A DNA stretch of 64,000 nucleotides, taken from Nicotiana tabacum. Its lineage: Eukaryota > Streptophyta > Magnoliopsida > Solanales > Solanaceae. The translations under genes and the position numbers were made by a program. Each line of letters begins with the position of its first letter. Positions within the stretch are counted from its first letter, which is position 1. Below, piece by piece: positions 24,770-36,680 of this stretch. Below the pieces are notes generated by a model. It did no database searches. It was not told where the DNA came from and worked only from the letters and a program-made list of their open reading frames with translations. The stretch lies in the NCBI RefSeq assembly GCF_000715075.1, contig NC_134080.1, positions 37,180,758-37,244,757 of the forward strand. Reading direction: 5' to 3'.

Positions 24770-27730
24770 TGTCACGACCCTAAACCTGGTCGTGATGGCA
24801 CCTCTCATGAAGACAAGGCTAGCTGACACTTCCTATTTTCCAATTTATTAACGATTAGGCATTTAGAAATAGTCTAAATATGAATAAGTAAACCAAAGTA
24901 GAAGATAATATCATAAATACGTGGAAGAACAACCCAACATAGCCCGATACCGGGGTGTCACTAGTCATGAGCATCTATAAAACCTAATACAAGTCTGAAA
25001 AGTCTACAAACTATTACAAATGTCTGATAAGAGATAAAAATGATAAAGAGGGAGAAACACGGGACTACGGACGTCAAGAAGCTACCTCGTAGACTCTAAT
25101 ATCTGCCGGGAGCTCTCATCTCGCACTGGTAGGATCCGCAATGCCTGAATCTGCACACAGGGGTGCAAGGAGTAAAGTGAGTACTCCAACTTAGTGAGTA
25201 ACAAATGTAAATAAAGACTGAAAGCAAGAAATCACTTAAGACATAAAGCATTCTATAATGAAGTAGTAAAACCATTTAAAATCAGAGAAATTAGTGAAAG
25301 ATAGGTAAAATCCTTTAACTCAAATATGTTTTAATGAAAAGCCTTTTTCAGTACTAAAGCAGGTAATTAACAGTCAATTATGAAAAATAAACACATAAAG
25401 GCTCGCCCCTTAGGCACGGTATCAACAAATCTGCCCCTCGAAAAACATCTCAGAACAGTACCATCCCCTCAGGCTCAAATCTCAGATCACAATACCAGCC
25501 CCTCAGGCTCAATCTCATATCATAATGGGTAGCTGTGCTCACTGGGGGGTGTACAGACTCCTGGAAGGGCCCCTTACGGCCCAAGTGCAATATCAAGCCA
25601 CCTCGTGGCATCATTACTAGGCCCTCGGCCTCATATCAATCAAGCCACCTCGTGGCGTACATATCTTAGGCCCTCGGCCTCATAATCGGTATCAAATGTT
25701 TCCTCACAACATAGGCCCTCAACCTTACTCAGTCAAAAATCCACACAAGCCACTCGGGCAGTAGTAAAACATGTTTCTCAGCCCAAAATATCATTTAAAA
25801 GATCATGTAAGTGTTTAAAACAGAGTAAACATGGTTGAGTACGAAACCAGTGAAATATAACATGACTGAGTTCAAGTATAAAGTCAAAACAGTGAGGAAA
25901 TACAAGAAAAATCCCTAAAAGGTTCAAATAGTTGGCACAAGGCCCAAATATGGCATTCAACCCAAATAATGATGATACCAAATAGATTTCAGTCAAATTC
26001 GCGGTAAAATCATCAATCGGGATGGACCAAGTCACAATACCTAATATTTCATGACCCCACGCTCGTCATCAAGCGTGTGCCTCACCTTAGTATAGCACTA
26101 TGCAATCCGGGGTTTCAAACACTCAGAACATCATTTACACTCATTACCACCTCGAGCCGGTCAAATCTCTAACCCACGATGCCTTTGCCCCTCGAATCGG
26201 CCTCCACGCGCATCGAATCTATCCAAAATCAGAACGAAGATGTCAAAATATGCTAAGAGAATGAAGCCCAAGCGAAAACAATCAAAATATGACACAAATC
26301 CCAAAACTACCAAAATCCGACCCCTGGGCCCACGTTTCGAAATTCGATAATTTTTAATCAATAGATTCCTTATCTCCCCATGAGTTCATACATATCAAAA
26401 GTTCTGAAATCCGACCTCAAATGGTCCTTCAAATCTATCAATCAAATGTGTAAATTCCAAGCCCTAGTTCTTCAATTTTTGGCTTAATTTCCATGATTTT
26501 CTAGGTGGAATTCACATTAGAATCGAGTTTTAAGACCAAGAAGCTTACCTCCAAGTGATTACCCTTGAATGCCTCTTCAATCCCCTTCAAAAAGCTCCAA
26601 AAACAACCAACAATGGAAGAAAATAACCCCATATTCGTGGACAAGACGACCTTTTAAACCTTCTGCCCAGGCCTAAATTCCTTCTTCACGAATGAGGCCA
26701 AAGCCTCGCGTTCGCGAAGCACAAAAATAACTTTGACCAAAATCCTCTTACGCGAATGCGACAAGACCCTAACGAACATGATGATTCCTCAAACTTACCC
26801 TTCATGAACGCACACCCTCTCTCGCGAACGCAATGAACAAACTCGACCTCAGACCCAGCTAACCAAAAGACTCTACGCGAACACGAGTCCCTTCTCGCGA
26901 ACGCGATGCACGAGCATCCAGCCCTTCAAGAACGCGGAGCCTTACTCGCGAACGCGAAGTCTAAAATTCCACTGACTTCCATTGACTCTTCGCGAACGTG
27001 ATGGTCCACTCGCGAACGCAAAGAGTAAAAACCTGCAACAGCTGAACCTGCAATTTCTGCAACTCCAAACTTCACGAAATGGTCCGATTGACCACCCGAA
27101 ACTCACCCGAGGCCCCCGAGACCTCAACCAAAGGCACCAACATAACCCAAAATCTTATTCAAACTTGTACCAATCTTCAAAACACCTCAAACATCATCAA
27201 ATCAACCAAAACACATCGGATTCAAGCCTAAGTTTCTAAAATCTTCCGAATACCGCTTTTGATCAAAATCCCAACTAAACCACGTCCGAGTGACCTGAAA
27301 TTTTGCACACACATCCCAAATGACACAACAGAACTACTGTAACTCTTAGAATTCCATTCTGACCCCTATATCAAAATCTCGCCTATCAACCGGAAATCGC
27401 CAAAATATCAACTTCGCCAATTCAAGCCTAAATCTACTCTGAACCTCCAAAACTCATTCTGATCGCGCTCCTAAGTCCCAAATCACCTCCCAAAGCTAAA
27501 CGAACCATCAGAACTCATATGTGAGACTTCAAACACATAAGCCAACGTCCACTTGACTTTTCCAACTTAAGCTACCTTAAAAGAGACCAAGTGTCTCAAA
27601 CCTTACCAAAATCATTCTAGATTCGATCCGACTAACCCGATATCACATAACACGGATAAACAAAGCATAAAGAAGCAAGAATGGGGAAAATAGAGTGGTA
27701 ACTCATGAGACGACTGACCGGGTCATCACA
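24770..27730 (-). repeat. 5' LTR of the chromovirus element
   Basis: 2,961 bp, clearly homologous along its length to 15803-18707. On the + strand it starts TGTCACGACCC and ends GGGTCATCACA. It carries the longer form of the GC-word cluster (26691-27025) and the conserved block near 25546-25590. Confidence 0.9.
26547..27025 (-). promoter_or_regulatory. LTR promoter module: GC-word cluster, TATA, splice donor
   Basis: The longer cluster of TCGCGAACGCG words (27025 to 26691), TTTAAAAG at 26651-26658, and donor TTGGAG|GTAAGC with GT at 26548-26547. This is the partner of the module at 17572-18003 and has extra word units that the other LTR lacks. Confidence 0.6.
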
Positions 27731-27735
27731 TCTTA

Positions 27736-27845
27736 TTAAGAGGAACAACTGAACAGAATTATGAGCAGCTGCCATCATATTTGTATATGATCGAACAAAG
27801 AAATCCAGGATCATATACCAATATTCAGAGAGATGCAGAAAACAG
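27736..27845 (+). pseudogene. Transposase exon 1, last part
   Basis: The reading frame continues from the 15.8-kb segment after removal of the chromovirus element. It ends at AACAG|GTAAAT, a good 5' splice site. The codon split across the junction joins in frame with the exon at 28367. Confidence 0.75.
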
Positions 27846-28366
27846 GTAAATTTCTTATGTTTGATTATAATATAGTGGCCTTCATATATAAATATGGTGT
27901 AATATTTTATACAGAAAATCTGACTTTTGAGTGTGGTTATTGCGATGTTTTTTGTTTATTGAATTTAGTAATAAATTTTGTCCAGTATATTATAATGAAA
28001 TCTCGTGTAAATGTTGTCCTCCAGTATGTTATACTGGATGAATATTATAACATAGTTGAAATTTATTTGATTCCAGTATATTTTGACGGGACGTCTGTCG
28101 TGTGTAAGCTTTCTCTCTAGTATATTATACTGGATGAGTTATGTTTAACCTAGAACTTTGTTTTATTTGTCATTACTTTTTTTGAGTGATTATTTTTCTT
28201 CTTTTTTTATTATGATTTTTAATCCAGTGTATAATACTTGAGATTTGTTTGATTTCATTATATTTTAATGGAAGTCTGTCGTCTTTAAGCTTGTTATCCA
28301 GTATGTTATTAATATTCAGCTTGTCATATAGTATAACTGAATGTTATTTACTTTTCAATCTAACAG
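27846..28366 (+). other. Transposase intron with MULE dyads inside
   Basis: A 521-bp AT-rich intron with donor GTAAAT at 27846 and acceptor TCTAACAG ending at 28366. Splicing joins the frame to R-F-V-Y-M, the conserved stretch before the catalytic domain. The intron contains the dyads ccagtatgttatactgg (28021-28037) and ctagtatattatactgg (28117-28133), matching the 5' and 3' dyads of the element. Confidence 0.75.
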
Positions 28367-29588
28367 GTTTGTTTACATGCTTTTTATGTATGGGGCGTCA
28401 ATTTCTGGGTGGAAGTATTGTAGACCACTTATTGCTGTTGATGGAACATTTCTAAAAAATAAATATAGAGGTGTTCTGTTAGTGGCTGTTACAAAAGATG
28501 CAAATAACCAGATTTTTCCTATAGCATTTGGGGTAGAGGATTCAGAGAATAACGAATCGTATGAATGGTATTTCAGAGAATTAAGAAAAGCAATTGGGAT
28601 TCGTAAAGATTTAATATTTTTGTTAGATTGACACAAGGCCATTGCAAATGGAATTGCAAAAGTTATCCCTGAGTGCTACCATGGTATTTGCATATATCAT
28701 TTAGAAAAGAATCTAAAGCAAAGAAGAGTGAGAAACACTGTAATAAACCTCTTTCAAAGTGCTGCAAGAGTATACCTTCAATCAGAATTTGATGACTTCA
28801 TGTCCCAAGTAGTTGTTGTTGATAAGAAAACATTCAATTATTTGATGGAGGAACCACCAGAAAGGTGGGCTTGTTTACATTGTCCAAGACGACGATATGA
28901 TATGCTAACAACAACTATTGTTGAGTCAATGAATAATGTTTTGAGACGTGCAAGAGAATTGCAACTTTTAACAATGATGGATTTCATACAAGAAATATTG
29001 CAAAGCTGGATCTATGAAAGAAGGACAACTGCATAAGGAATATTCCGTGAGATATCAAATTGGGCAGAAGCAATATTGGAAGAAAATATTAAACCAACTT
29101 TTACATTTAGAGTTTTGCCCATTGATCGACTCAAATTCAATGTCAAAGAAGGGGGTATGAAATTTATTGTTGATCTAGACAAAAGAACATGTGGTTGTTC
29201 TGAATTTCAACTAGATGAGATACCCTGTGAACATGCAATTGCTGCAATTGAAAGTATATATCAAAAGAAATCAGTGTTTTGCTCGGCCTATTATTCAAGG
29301 GACTTTTGGTTGAAAACATATGAAGGGCAAGTAAATTCTGTAGGTGATTCAACAACATGGGTTATACCAGACACTATTAAATCAGAAATCACTAAGCCTC
29401 CAGATGCAAAAGTAATGCTAGGAAAAAGACAGAAGAATCGACATGTTTCTGGTATAGAATTCAAGAAGGAACCAAGATGTGGTCATTGCAAAAAATATGT
29501 GCATAATAGAACAAATTGCACAAATTCTGCTATAGTTCATCCTCATTCAAGAAAATACAGGAAAAAAATGATTGATTATATACAATAA
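28367..29588 (+). pseudogene. Transposase exon 2: DDE catalytic, SWIM and CCHC domains
   Basis: The MULE catalytic domain starts with IAVDGTF, whose D is the first catalytic residue, near 28437. The second acidic residue lies in LLD*HKAIA. There the codon after D is TGA at 28629-28631, where relatives have arginine. C-x2-H (CIYH) follows near 28690, and the likely catalytic E is in IVESMNNVL near 28923. A second stop is at 29034-29036. The SWIM finger CGCSEFQLDEIPCEH follows, then the C-terminal knuckle CGHCKKYVHNRTNC. The frame ends with TAA at 29586-29588. The structure is nearly complete apart from the two nonsense codons. Confidence 0.9.
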
Positions 29589-30924
29589 GGTTGCATTGGC
29601 TCATGTGAAAAAGTGATTGTAATCCCGAATAATTTGTTCGGTATTCTTGATTTTTCAAAATATTATTACTGTCTATTTTTTTTGTTTCTTGATTTGCTGC
29701 TAAAAAAATCTGCATTGTACACATTCAGTAGAAAATACGAGAGATTATACTTTCAAGTGATATAACTCCAGAATAATATGCAGGAAACAAACTTTTAAAT
29801 TATTTAATTCGAGCAAATTATAGTTGATAAAAATTTTCCACTGTCTTACCCATCTCCATTATAATATACTAGCCTATATAACTTAATAACTACATTTTCC
29901 AGCATAATTTATAGGAAGCAACTAAAATAAGAACTCCAACAAGAGTTGCATCAACAAACTTAGGGTAAACAATCTGGATTGTGAACATCTAGTATAAAAT
30001 ACTGGACATTATAGTTCCGCAATTTATACCTCCAGCAAAATATATAGGAAACAAAATTTTAAATTATTTAATTCCAGTAAGTTGTTCTAGATACCAATTT
30101 TGCACTATTTTACACTTCTCTCCATTATAATATACTGGGTTATATAGTTTCTAGTACTATATGCAGGATTGTATGATTTTTTCACATATCTAACCGTAAA
30201 AGTTTAGTCATTATTTAGTTATTTCTTGAATTTAAAGAGGAAATTTTCCACAATTTTACACATCTCCATTATAATATACTGGCATATATGGCTTAATGAG
30301 TAACTTTTCCAACATAATTTATAGGAAACAAGCAAAATAAGAACTCCAACATGAGTTGCATCAACAAAAATTATTAAATAACATATTATACTTAAAAACA
30401 CACCATCGAAATTATAATCTTCAACCCTTACAACTTTATTTCAATTAATAAATTGGTCAAACTTAGGGTAAAAAATCTAGATTGTGTACATCTAGTACAA
30501 AATACGGGACATTATGGTTTTGCAATATATACCTCCAGTAAAATATACAGGAAACAAAATTTTAAATTATTTAATTCCACTAAGTTGTTCTAAATACCAA
30601 TTTTGCATTATTTTAGACTTCTCTCCATTATAATATACTGGGTTATATAGCTTCCAGTATTATATGCGGGATTGTTTGATTTTTCACATATCTAACCGTA
30701 AAGGTTTAGTCATTATTCAGTTTTTTCTTGAATTTGAAGAGGAATTATTATCAAAAGTAAGGCAGATAAAGATTTAAACAAAAAGATATTATATTAATAG
30801 AAAATAAAACTACATAGCCATCTACCAGATACTTCCACAAAACATAACCTACTTCCAGATACTTCGAGTATAATATACTGGAGTTTAAAGGTTTATACAC
30901 CAAAAAAGAGCATAAAATAAAAAA
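29589..30924. repeat. MULE 3' region with diverged array units
   Basis: No coding signal on the + strand. The stretch carries diverged copies of the repeat seen later at 42-44 kb, including ccattataatatact near 29856, 30122, 30266 and 30622, and ctagtataaaatactgg at 29989-30005. Spacing is irregular (144 to 356 bases). Copies about 500 bases apart (30122 and 30622) are the most alike, suggesting an older and partly deleted part of the array. Confidence 0.7.
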
Positions 30925-31137
30925 CTAATCATCTATATCGTCATAGTCAACGGAACTATCTTCAATAGAGCCACCATTACCCCCATCTCGTACAATCCTC
31001 TCCGGCCTATCCAGCTTGTCCTTGAGTCTTCTTAAATCCCTTTCATACTTCTCAATGAACTCATCAAACTTGATCTCAAATGCTTCTATAATATCTTATT
31101 TCATTTCATCAATTATGGTTTTGATCACGACATCCAT
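30925..31137 (-). pseudogene. Small convergent MULE reading frame, acidic helical protein (one stop)
   Basis: Reading the - strand from the ATG at 31137 gives 70 codons ending at TAG (30925-30927). One in-frame TAA, codon 14 (31096-31098), breaks it. The product would be strongly helical and charged, with FDEFIEKYERDLRRLKDKL in the middle, then a glycine-rich linker and an acidic tail DYDDIDD. A TATA box lies 75 bases upstream of the ATG. The frame lies 3' of the transposase and is convergent with it, as mudrB is with mudrA in maize MuDR. I see no similarity to MudrB itself. Function is unknown. A coiled-coil partner or regulator of the transposase is only a guess. Confidence 0.55.
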
Positions 31138-31211
31138 TTTTCGTTCTTTTTCTGTTTTGTGTATTAAAACTAGATGCGTTTGTGTGAATAAATCGGGAAA
31201 CGATAGCCTAC

Positions 31212-31218
31212 TTATATA
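31212..31218 (-). promoter_or_regulatory. TATA box of the small convergent frame
   Basis: The - strand reads GCTATATAAG across 31211-31220, giving TATATAA 75 bases upstream of the ATG at 31137. This is a normal plant TATA-to-ATG distance with a short leader. Confidence 0.55.
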
Positions 31219-31527
31219 GCGGAAAAAAACTTCTACACTGTATATGAAAAGACAAAAGGCAAATTGAATATCAGGGGTAAACATAAAGATTCATGAATCA
31301 CAATTTAATGAAAAGAGTGAAAATGTAATTATTACTGTAACACAACTCCCAATGTAAAATATAAATTAATTTTAGTGGCTAAAAATGCATCAAAGACTGC
31401 ACCTAATAAAATAATGCAATGTAGATGAAATAATGAAATATTATAGGAAACTATATTAGAATTACTTGCATGTTATATCATAAAATACCGTATTTATTAC
31501 GTAATACAAAGAAATGTGTATGATATT
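31219..31527. other. MULE segment upstream of the small frame
   Basis: AT-rich, no coding signal seen. It ends with atatt (31523-31527), the target site of the solo LTR that follows. The copy on the far side is acatt at 41537-41541. Confidence 0.6.
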
Positions 31528-31568
31528 TGTCACAACCCAAAATCCCTCCAAAGAAGTCGTGATGGCAC

Positions 31569-34365
31569 TGTGACGACCCGACCAGTCGTCTCATGAGTTA
31601 CTACTCCGTTTTCCCATTTTCTGCTTTCTTATGCTTCGTTATCCATGTTTTAAGTGATTGGGTTGATTAGTTTGAGTTCGAAGAGGATTTGGTAAGAAAT
31701 AAGACACTTAGTCTATTTTAAGAAGGTTAAAGTTGGAAAAGTCAACTAGATGTTGACTTATGTGTTAGAGGGCTCGGATGTGAGTTCCGGTGGTTCAGTT
31801 AGCTTTGGTAGGTGATTTGTGACTTAGGAGCGTGATCGGAAGGGGTTCTGGAGTTTCGGAGTAGAATTAAGCTTGAATTGGCGAAGTGTTCATTTTGGCG
31901 ATTTCCGGTTGATAGGCAAGATTTTGATATAAGGGTCGGAATGGAATTCTGAGAGTTTCCATAGCTTTGTTATGTCATTTGGGATGTGTGTGTAAAATTT
32001 CAGGTCATTCGGACGTGGTTTGGTTGGATTTTTTATCGAAAGCGTATTTCGGAAAGATTTTAGAAACTTAGGCTTGAATCCGAGGTGTTTTGGTTTATTT
32101 GATGTTGTTTGAGGTGTTTTGATGATTGAAATAAGTTTGAATAAGGTATTGGGTCATGTTTGTGCTTTTGTTTGAGGTCTCGGGGGCCTCAGGGTGATTT
32201 CGAATGGTTAACGGGAAGATTTGACACTTGAGAGATTGCAGAAATTTGTTGCTTTTGGTGTTTTCGCACCTGCAGTTTGGGGGCCGCAGGTGTGGCGCCG
32301 CATGTGCGAGGGAGAAGCCGCAGAAGCGGTTTTGGAGGGGAGTGTCAGGAAACCGCAAATGCGGTTGTGGGGGCCGCATCTGCGGAAGAAGGATCGCAAG
32401 TGCAACAGTGGCCGGCTTTAGTGATTTTCGCAGAAGCGGAGTGTTAACCACAAATGCGGTACCGCAGAAGTGGATTTTGGACTGCAGATGCGGGTATGCC
32501 TGGGTAGAACATATAAGTTATTTCATTTTCGTGAGTTTGAGTTATTCCACCATTTTTAACTTCGGCTTGAGAGCTTTTGGACGATTTGGAAGAAGGATTT
32601 CAAGGGAACTTCGTTAAGGTAAGGATTTTGGACCTAAAACACATTTCTATGGTAGTATTTTATGGATTAAGACTGAAATTAAAGGAATTAAAAGGCTAAA
32701 ATGGGGGATTAGGGCTTGAGTTTAAAAGGCCTTAAATTGAGGATTTGAGGGGTCATTTGAACTTCGATTTTGGTATTCTTGACATGCATAGACTCGTGGG
32801 GAGATGAGGAATCTATTGATGAAAAAATTTCTGAGTTTCAAGAAGTGGGCCCGAGGCTTGGGTTTGGCCAATTTCGGAATTTTTGGTATTTTTTGATTGT
32901 TTTCGCTTGGGATTTGTTCCCTTAGCATATTGTGACGTATTCGTTCTGATTTTGGATAGATTCGACGCGCGTGGAGGCTGATTCGAGGGGCAAAGACATC
33001 GCAAGCTAGAGATTTAGCTAGATCGAGGTGAGTAATGATTGTAAATGATGCTCTGAGGGTTTGAAACCCCGGATTGTACATCGTAGTGCTATATTGAGGT
33101 GAGACACACGCTTGATGACGAGCGTGGGGTCGTGCACTATTGGGGATTGTGACTTGGTCCATCCCGATTGATGATTTTACCACGTATTTGACTGAAACTT
33201 ATTTGCTATCATCATGATTTGGGCTGATTGCCATATTTGAGCTTCGTGCCAACTATTTGAACCCTTCGAGGATTTTTATTACCATTTCCTCATTGTTTTG
33301 ACTTATTTCTTGAACTCAGTCCCATTATTTTTCCACCATTTTACTACTCAACCATTTTTACTCAGTTTTGAGACTTAAATGATATGTTAAATGATGTTTT
33401 GGACTGAGAGATACTGTTTTACTATTGCCGAGGGGCTTGTGATGATTTTCGGACTGAGTAAGGCCAAGGGCCTAGTTGCGAGGATACTCTGGTATTGATA
33501 TGAGGCCGAGGGCCTGAGATACATATATATGCGACGAGGTGTCTTGATTAATATGAGGCCGAGGGCCTAGACTTGATGCCACAAGATGACTTGATATTGC
33601 GCTTGGGCCGTAAGGGGCCCCTCCCGGAGTCTGTACACCTCCAGTGAGCGCAGGTACCCATTGTGATGTGAGATTGAGCCCGAGGGGCTGGCATTGTTCT
33701 GAGATTGAGCCCGAGGGGCTGGTAATGTTCTAAGATATTGCCCGAGGGGCGAATTTGTTGATATTGTGCCCGAGAGGCAAACTTCTATTTGTTTACTTAC
33801 CCGTCAATTACTTGTTTTACTTGTTGAAAAGGGATGTTTACTTGACTCTTCACTGTTTTATTGCTTCATTATAGAATACCTTGCGCCTTACGTGTTTTCT
33901 TACCTTCATTCATTATTTATATTTATTACTCACTGGGTCGGAGTACTCACATTACTCCCTGCACCATATGTGCAGATTCAAGTGTCACTGGTTCCGCTCC
34001 TGAGTGTTGATTCCTCCAGTTCCAGTCGGTATTCGGAGACTACGAGGTAGTTGTTGGCATCCGCAGCCCCTTTCTCTACTATCTTGTCATTTCTATTTCC
34101 TTCAAACATTTGTACTAGATATTGGATTTAGCATACTTGTATCATGGTCTATAGATGCTCGCGACTTGTGACACCTCGGTTAGGGCTGTGTCGGGTTGGA
34201 TTTTTCCGTATTGTTATCATTATTTCTACTGTTTAGGGTTATTAATCATATTTAGACTATTTTTGTTTTTCTTAACTCTTTTAAAAGGCGAATTGGGTTA
34301 AACTGGCTGGCCTTGTCTTCACGAGAGGCGCCATCACGACCGGGTTCGGGGTTGGGGTCGTGACA
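31569..34365 (+). mobile_element. Tekay-like solo LTR, + orientation
   Basis: 2,797 bp, flanked by ggcac at 31564-31568 and 34366-34370. It starts TGTGACGACCC and ends GGGGTCGTGACA, and is homologous to the chromovirus LTRs in reverse orientation. It has a promoter module at 32265-32620, a conserved block near 33595-33650, and a short repeat of gagcccgaggggctgg at about 33670-33775. Reading frames in it are not genes. Confidence 0.85.
32265..32620 (+). promoter_or_regulatory. LTR promoter module: GC-word cluster, TATA, splice donor
   Basis: Words such as GCCGCATCTGCGG and ACCGCAGAAG repeat from about 32265 to 32500. ATATAAG lies at 32511-32517. The donor TTAAG|GTAAGG has its GT at 32619-32620. 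TATA to donor is about 107 bases. The words differ from those in the 15.8-27.7 kb element although the flanks are homologous. Confidence 0.6.
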
Positions 34366-34370
34366 GGCAC

Positions 34371-35704
34371 CTAGTCTCTAAACTAGGTAAGCCTAACATT
34401 TACTGAAATAATATGTGTATTTACTAACTTTAAGTTAAATTACTCTGAATAAATTACAATTCCCAAAAATTGGTAGTACAAGTCATAAGCCTTTCTAATA
34501 GTAGTTATACAAAATAAATATATCACTACTCCGAAACAAAGGAACAAATAGAAATAAGTACAAATAAAGGTGACTCCGAGGCCCGCGAACGCTGTAGCAG
34601 GTTTACCTTGAGTTTCCACAACAACAATCTACAAAGCCACTAATGATCAATTAACTAGATCTGTACAAAAATGTATAGAAGAGTAGTATGAGCACACCAC
34701 AACGGTGCCCAGTAAGTATCAAGACTAACCTCGGTAGAGTAGTGACGAGGTACAGTTAAGACACTCACTGGTCTAACAACCTGTGCAATATAGCATAAAA
34801 AAATAATAGGGAGCAAATAATAATGATGGCAACAATAATCAACCCGTGATGTAAACAACAGGGCATCAAAAACGCCATAAATATTGCTCAACGAATAATG
34901 TATACAAGTGCAATCAATTAATCAAGTCCTTCAAATATAAATATCCTTCAAATATATTTCCTTCAAATAAGCATCTTTCGAATATAATTCTTTCGAGTAA
35001 AGGTCACTTTGTGACGCCTCATTTCATAATCATAAATAATATACCTCTTAGCCCACTTTCATATATTCTCGGCATCTCGTGCCCATATTTCTGTCTCACA
35101 TTGCGCAACAACGTTCTCAGGTTACTCAGTTCATAGGATCCATAACCAATGCAATTAAGATCTTCAAGGAGTCTGATTTACATATCATATGTGGAGTACA
35201 ACTTCTAAACCAGTTAGGAAATCAACAAGAGAAGATGAAGTTATCTTTAGAAATCATTTGAATAAGGAAAACACCCTTTTTGATTAAAGTACAATATCTA
35301 AGGAATCATTACCTTTAACACGAGGAATCTATAAGTTCAAAACATCGTAGAAAATCCCTTTTAAGTAAAAATACGACCTTAGACGTTCTAAGGAGATTTA
35401 ATTGAGAAGCCAATTGAATTAAAGGTATAACAATTGTTGAAAATTGAACTATTGAAAGCTTTATATAAATACAGCGAAGTATTGAAAATACTATGGGTTA
35501 CAACACAAAGGATCATAGTAGTAAAGGGATCCAAACAGTTAATACACTTAAATTGTTAATGACAAATAAACACAGCAAACAAAAAATGCACGGCATCACC
35601 CTTCGTGTTTCTACTCTCGTTCTCACCATAAGAATCAATATTCACTTTCATTCTTTCTCGTTGAAGGCGTGCAACCCGATCCCATTACAAATGTTACCGT
35701 GGTG
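34371..35704. other. Outer solo LTR, first main piece
   Basis: Non-coding LTR sequence resuming after the nested + strand solo LTR. No further structure seen before the 38-bp array. Confidence 0.6.
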
Positions 35705-36085
35705 GCATACCACCTGATCCTATTTCATATATCTTGTTGCAGGCATGCAACCCGATCCCATTTCATATATCTTGTTGCAGGCGTGCAAACCGCTCCCATT
35801 TCATATATCTTGTTGCAGGCGTGCAACCTGATCCCATTTCATATATCTTGTTGCAGGCATGCAACCCGCTCCCATTTCATATATCTTGTTGCAGGCATGC
35901 AACCAGCTCCCATTTCATATATTTTGCTGTAGGCATGCAACTCGATCTTATTTCATATATTTTGTTGCAGGCGTGCAACCCGCTCCCATTTCATATATCT
36001 TGTTGCAGGCGTATAACCCGATCCTATTACAAATATTTTTTTGCAGGCATGCAACTCGATTCCATTTCATATATTTTGTTAAATC
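35705..36085. repeat. 38-bp tandem array, about 10 copies
   Basis: The unit runs tcatatatcttgttgcaggc then atgcaacccgatcccatt. Copies alternate between gcatgc and gcgtgc and between cccgatcc and cccgctcc. Reading frames across it are repeats, not proteins. Confidence 0.9.
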
Positions 36086-36680
36086 ATAAAAGAATCCCGA
36101 CAAGGAAGGCTATAACATAAACAATAACCTCCCGACAAGGGAACAATAGTATAACAATAATATCTCGGCAAGGGAAACAATATTATAAGCGATAACGCCC
36201 CAGCAAGGGAATCAACCAGTACATAATAAGGGTCACGAAAAAAAACAAGAAAACGATAACCTCAACAAAACAAGAAGACATAATAAGCACGTGATAACTA
36301 CACCGATAACCACAACAAATTAAACATATAGCATATATACATGCGGTCATAAAGGAATTCACAACTAACAGATAGCAAAACAATAAGGAAGGCAATCACT
36401 TCAATTAAGGCAATTAAGGGTCAAGTAACACGTACGAATTAGAGAAAAGCTAATAACATCATATGGAGCATATAGAGGCAATTTAAGCAATTAGAAAACC
36501 CAACCAAACCATAACGAGATACTTTCCACATAATGATCATAAGGACCTAAGAACCCTAGAGGCAAATTACCCACAAATAAGTCCGAGCACACACTCGTCA
36601 CCTCGCGTGCACGGACTACAATTAGCATGAAAGACTCAAATCCTAAGGGGAAGTCCCCCACACAAGGTTAGGCAAGATAC
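36086..36680. other. Outer solo LTR sequence before the second nested LTR
   Basis: Non-coding, with the phrase ccccgacaaggg repeated loosely at 36090-36200. It ends at gatac (36676-36680), the target site of the next solo LTR. Confidence 0.55.

Larger units (their letters stand above)
15803..27730 (-). mobile_element. Tekay/Del-like Ty3/gypsy chromovirus element, full length but decayed
   Basis: An 11.9-kb element with LTRs 24770-27730 (5') and 15803-18707 (3'). The primer-binding site TGGTATCAGAGC (24755-24766) fits initiator Met tRNA. The polypurine tract is next to 18708. Domain order on the - strand is gag, protease, RT, RNase H, integrase, chromodomain, as in plant chromoviruses. Flanks cttta (15798-15802) and tctta (27731-27735) are an imperfect target duplication. 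The transposase frame resumes at 27736. Numerous stop codons make it inactive. A hAT-type element interrupts gag. The lineage call rests on the chromodomain, primer site and domain order. Confidence 0.9.
913..29588 (+). pseudogene. MuDR-type MULE transposase, interrupted and decayed
   Basis: DDE transposase that would cut and move the MULE. Coding pieces are 913-1013, 14904-15802, 27736-27845 and 28367-29588, interrupted by two LTR elements and one intron (27846-28366). Domains in order are an N-terminal PB1-like region, a plant MuDR N-terminal domain with cysteine pairs, the MULE catalytic domain, a SWIM zinc finger and a C-terminal CCHC knuckle. The start is taken at 913 because reading from there leads into the 14.9-kb segment. 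Defects are a frameshift near 14915, stops at 15152-15154, 15650-15652, 28629-28631 and 29034-29036, and two insertions. Family assignment is strong. The exact start is less sure. Confidence 0.85.

Noticed and set aside
15798..27735. Exact target duplication for the chromovirus element
   Set aside because: Flanks cttta and tctta do not match exactly; reported as imperfect. The element boundary rests on LTR ends and the resumed transposase frame.
32095..33183. Several frames of 60-150 residues on both strands
   Set aside because: They cross the GC-word cluster of a solo LTR; the open frames come from repeated words.
35669..36120. 128-residue repetitive frame
   Set aside because: A translation of the 38-bp tandem array; it lies in an LTR and frames exist in several phases.
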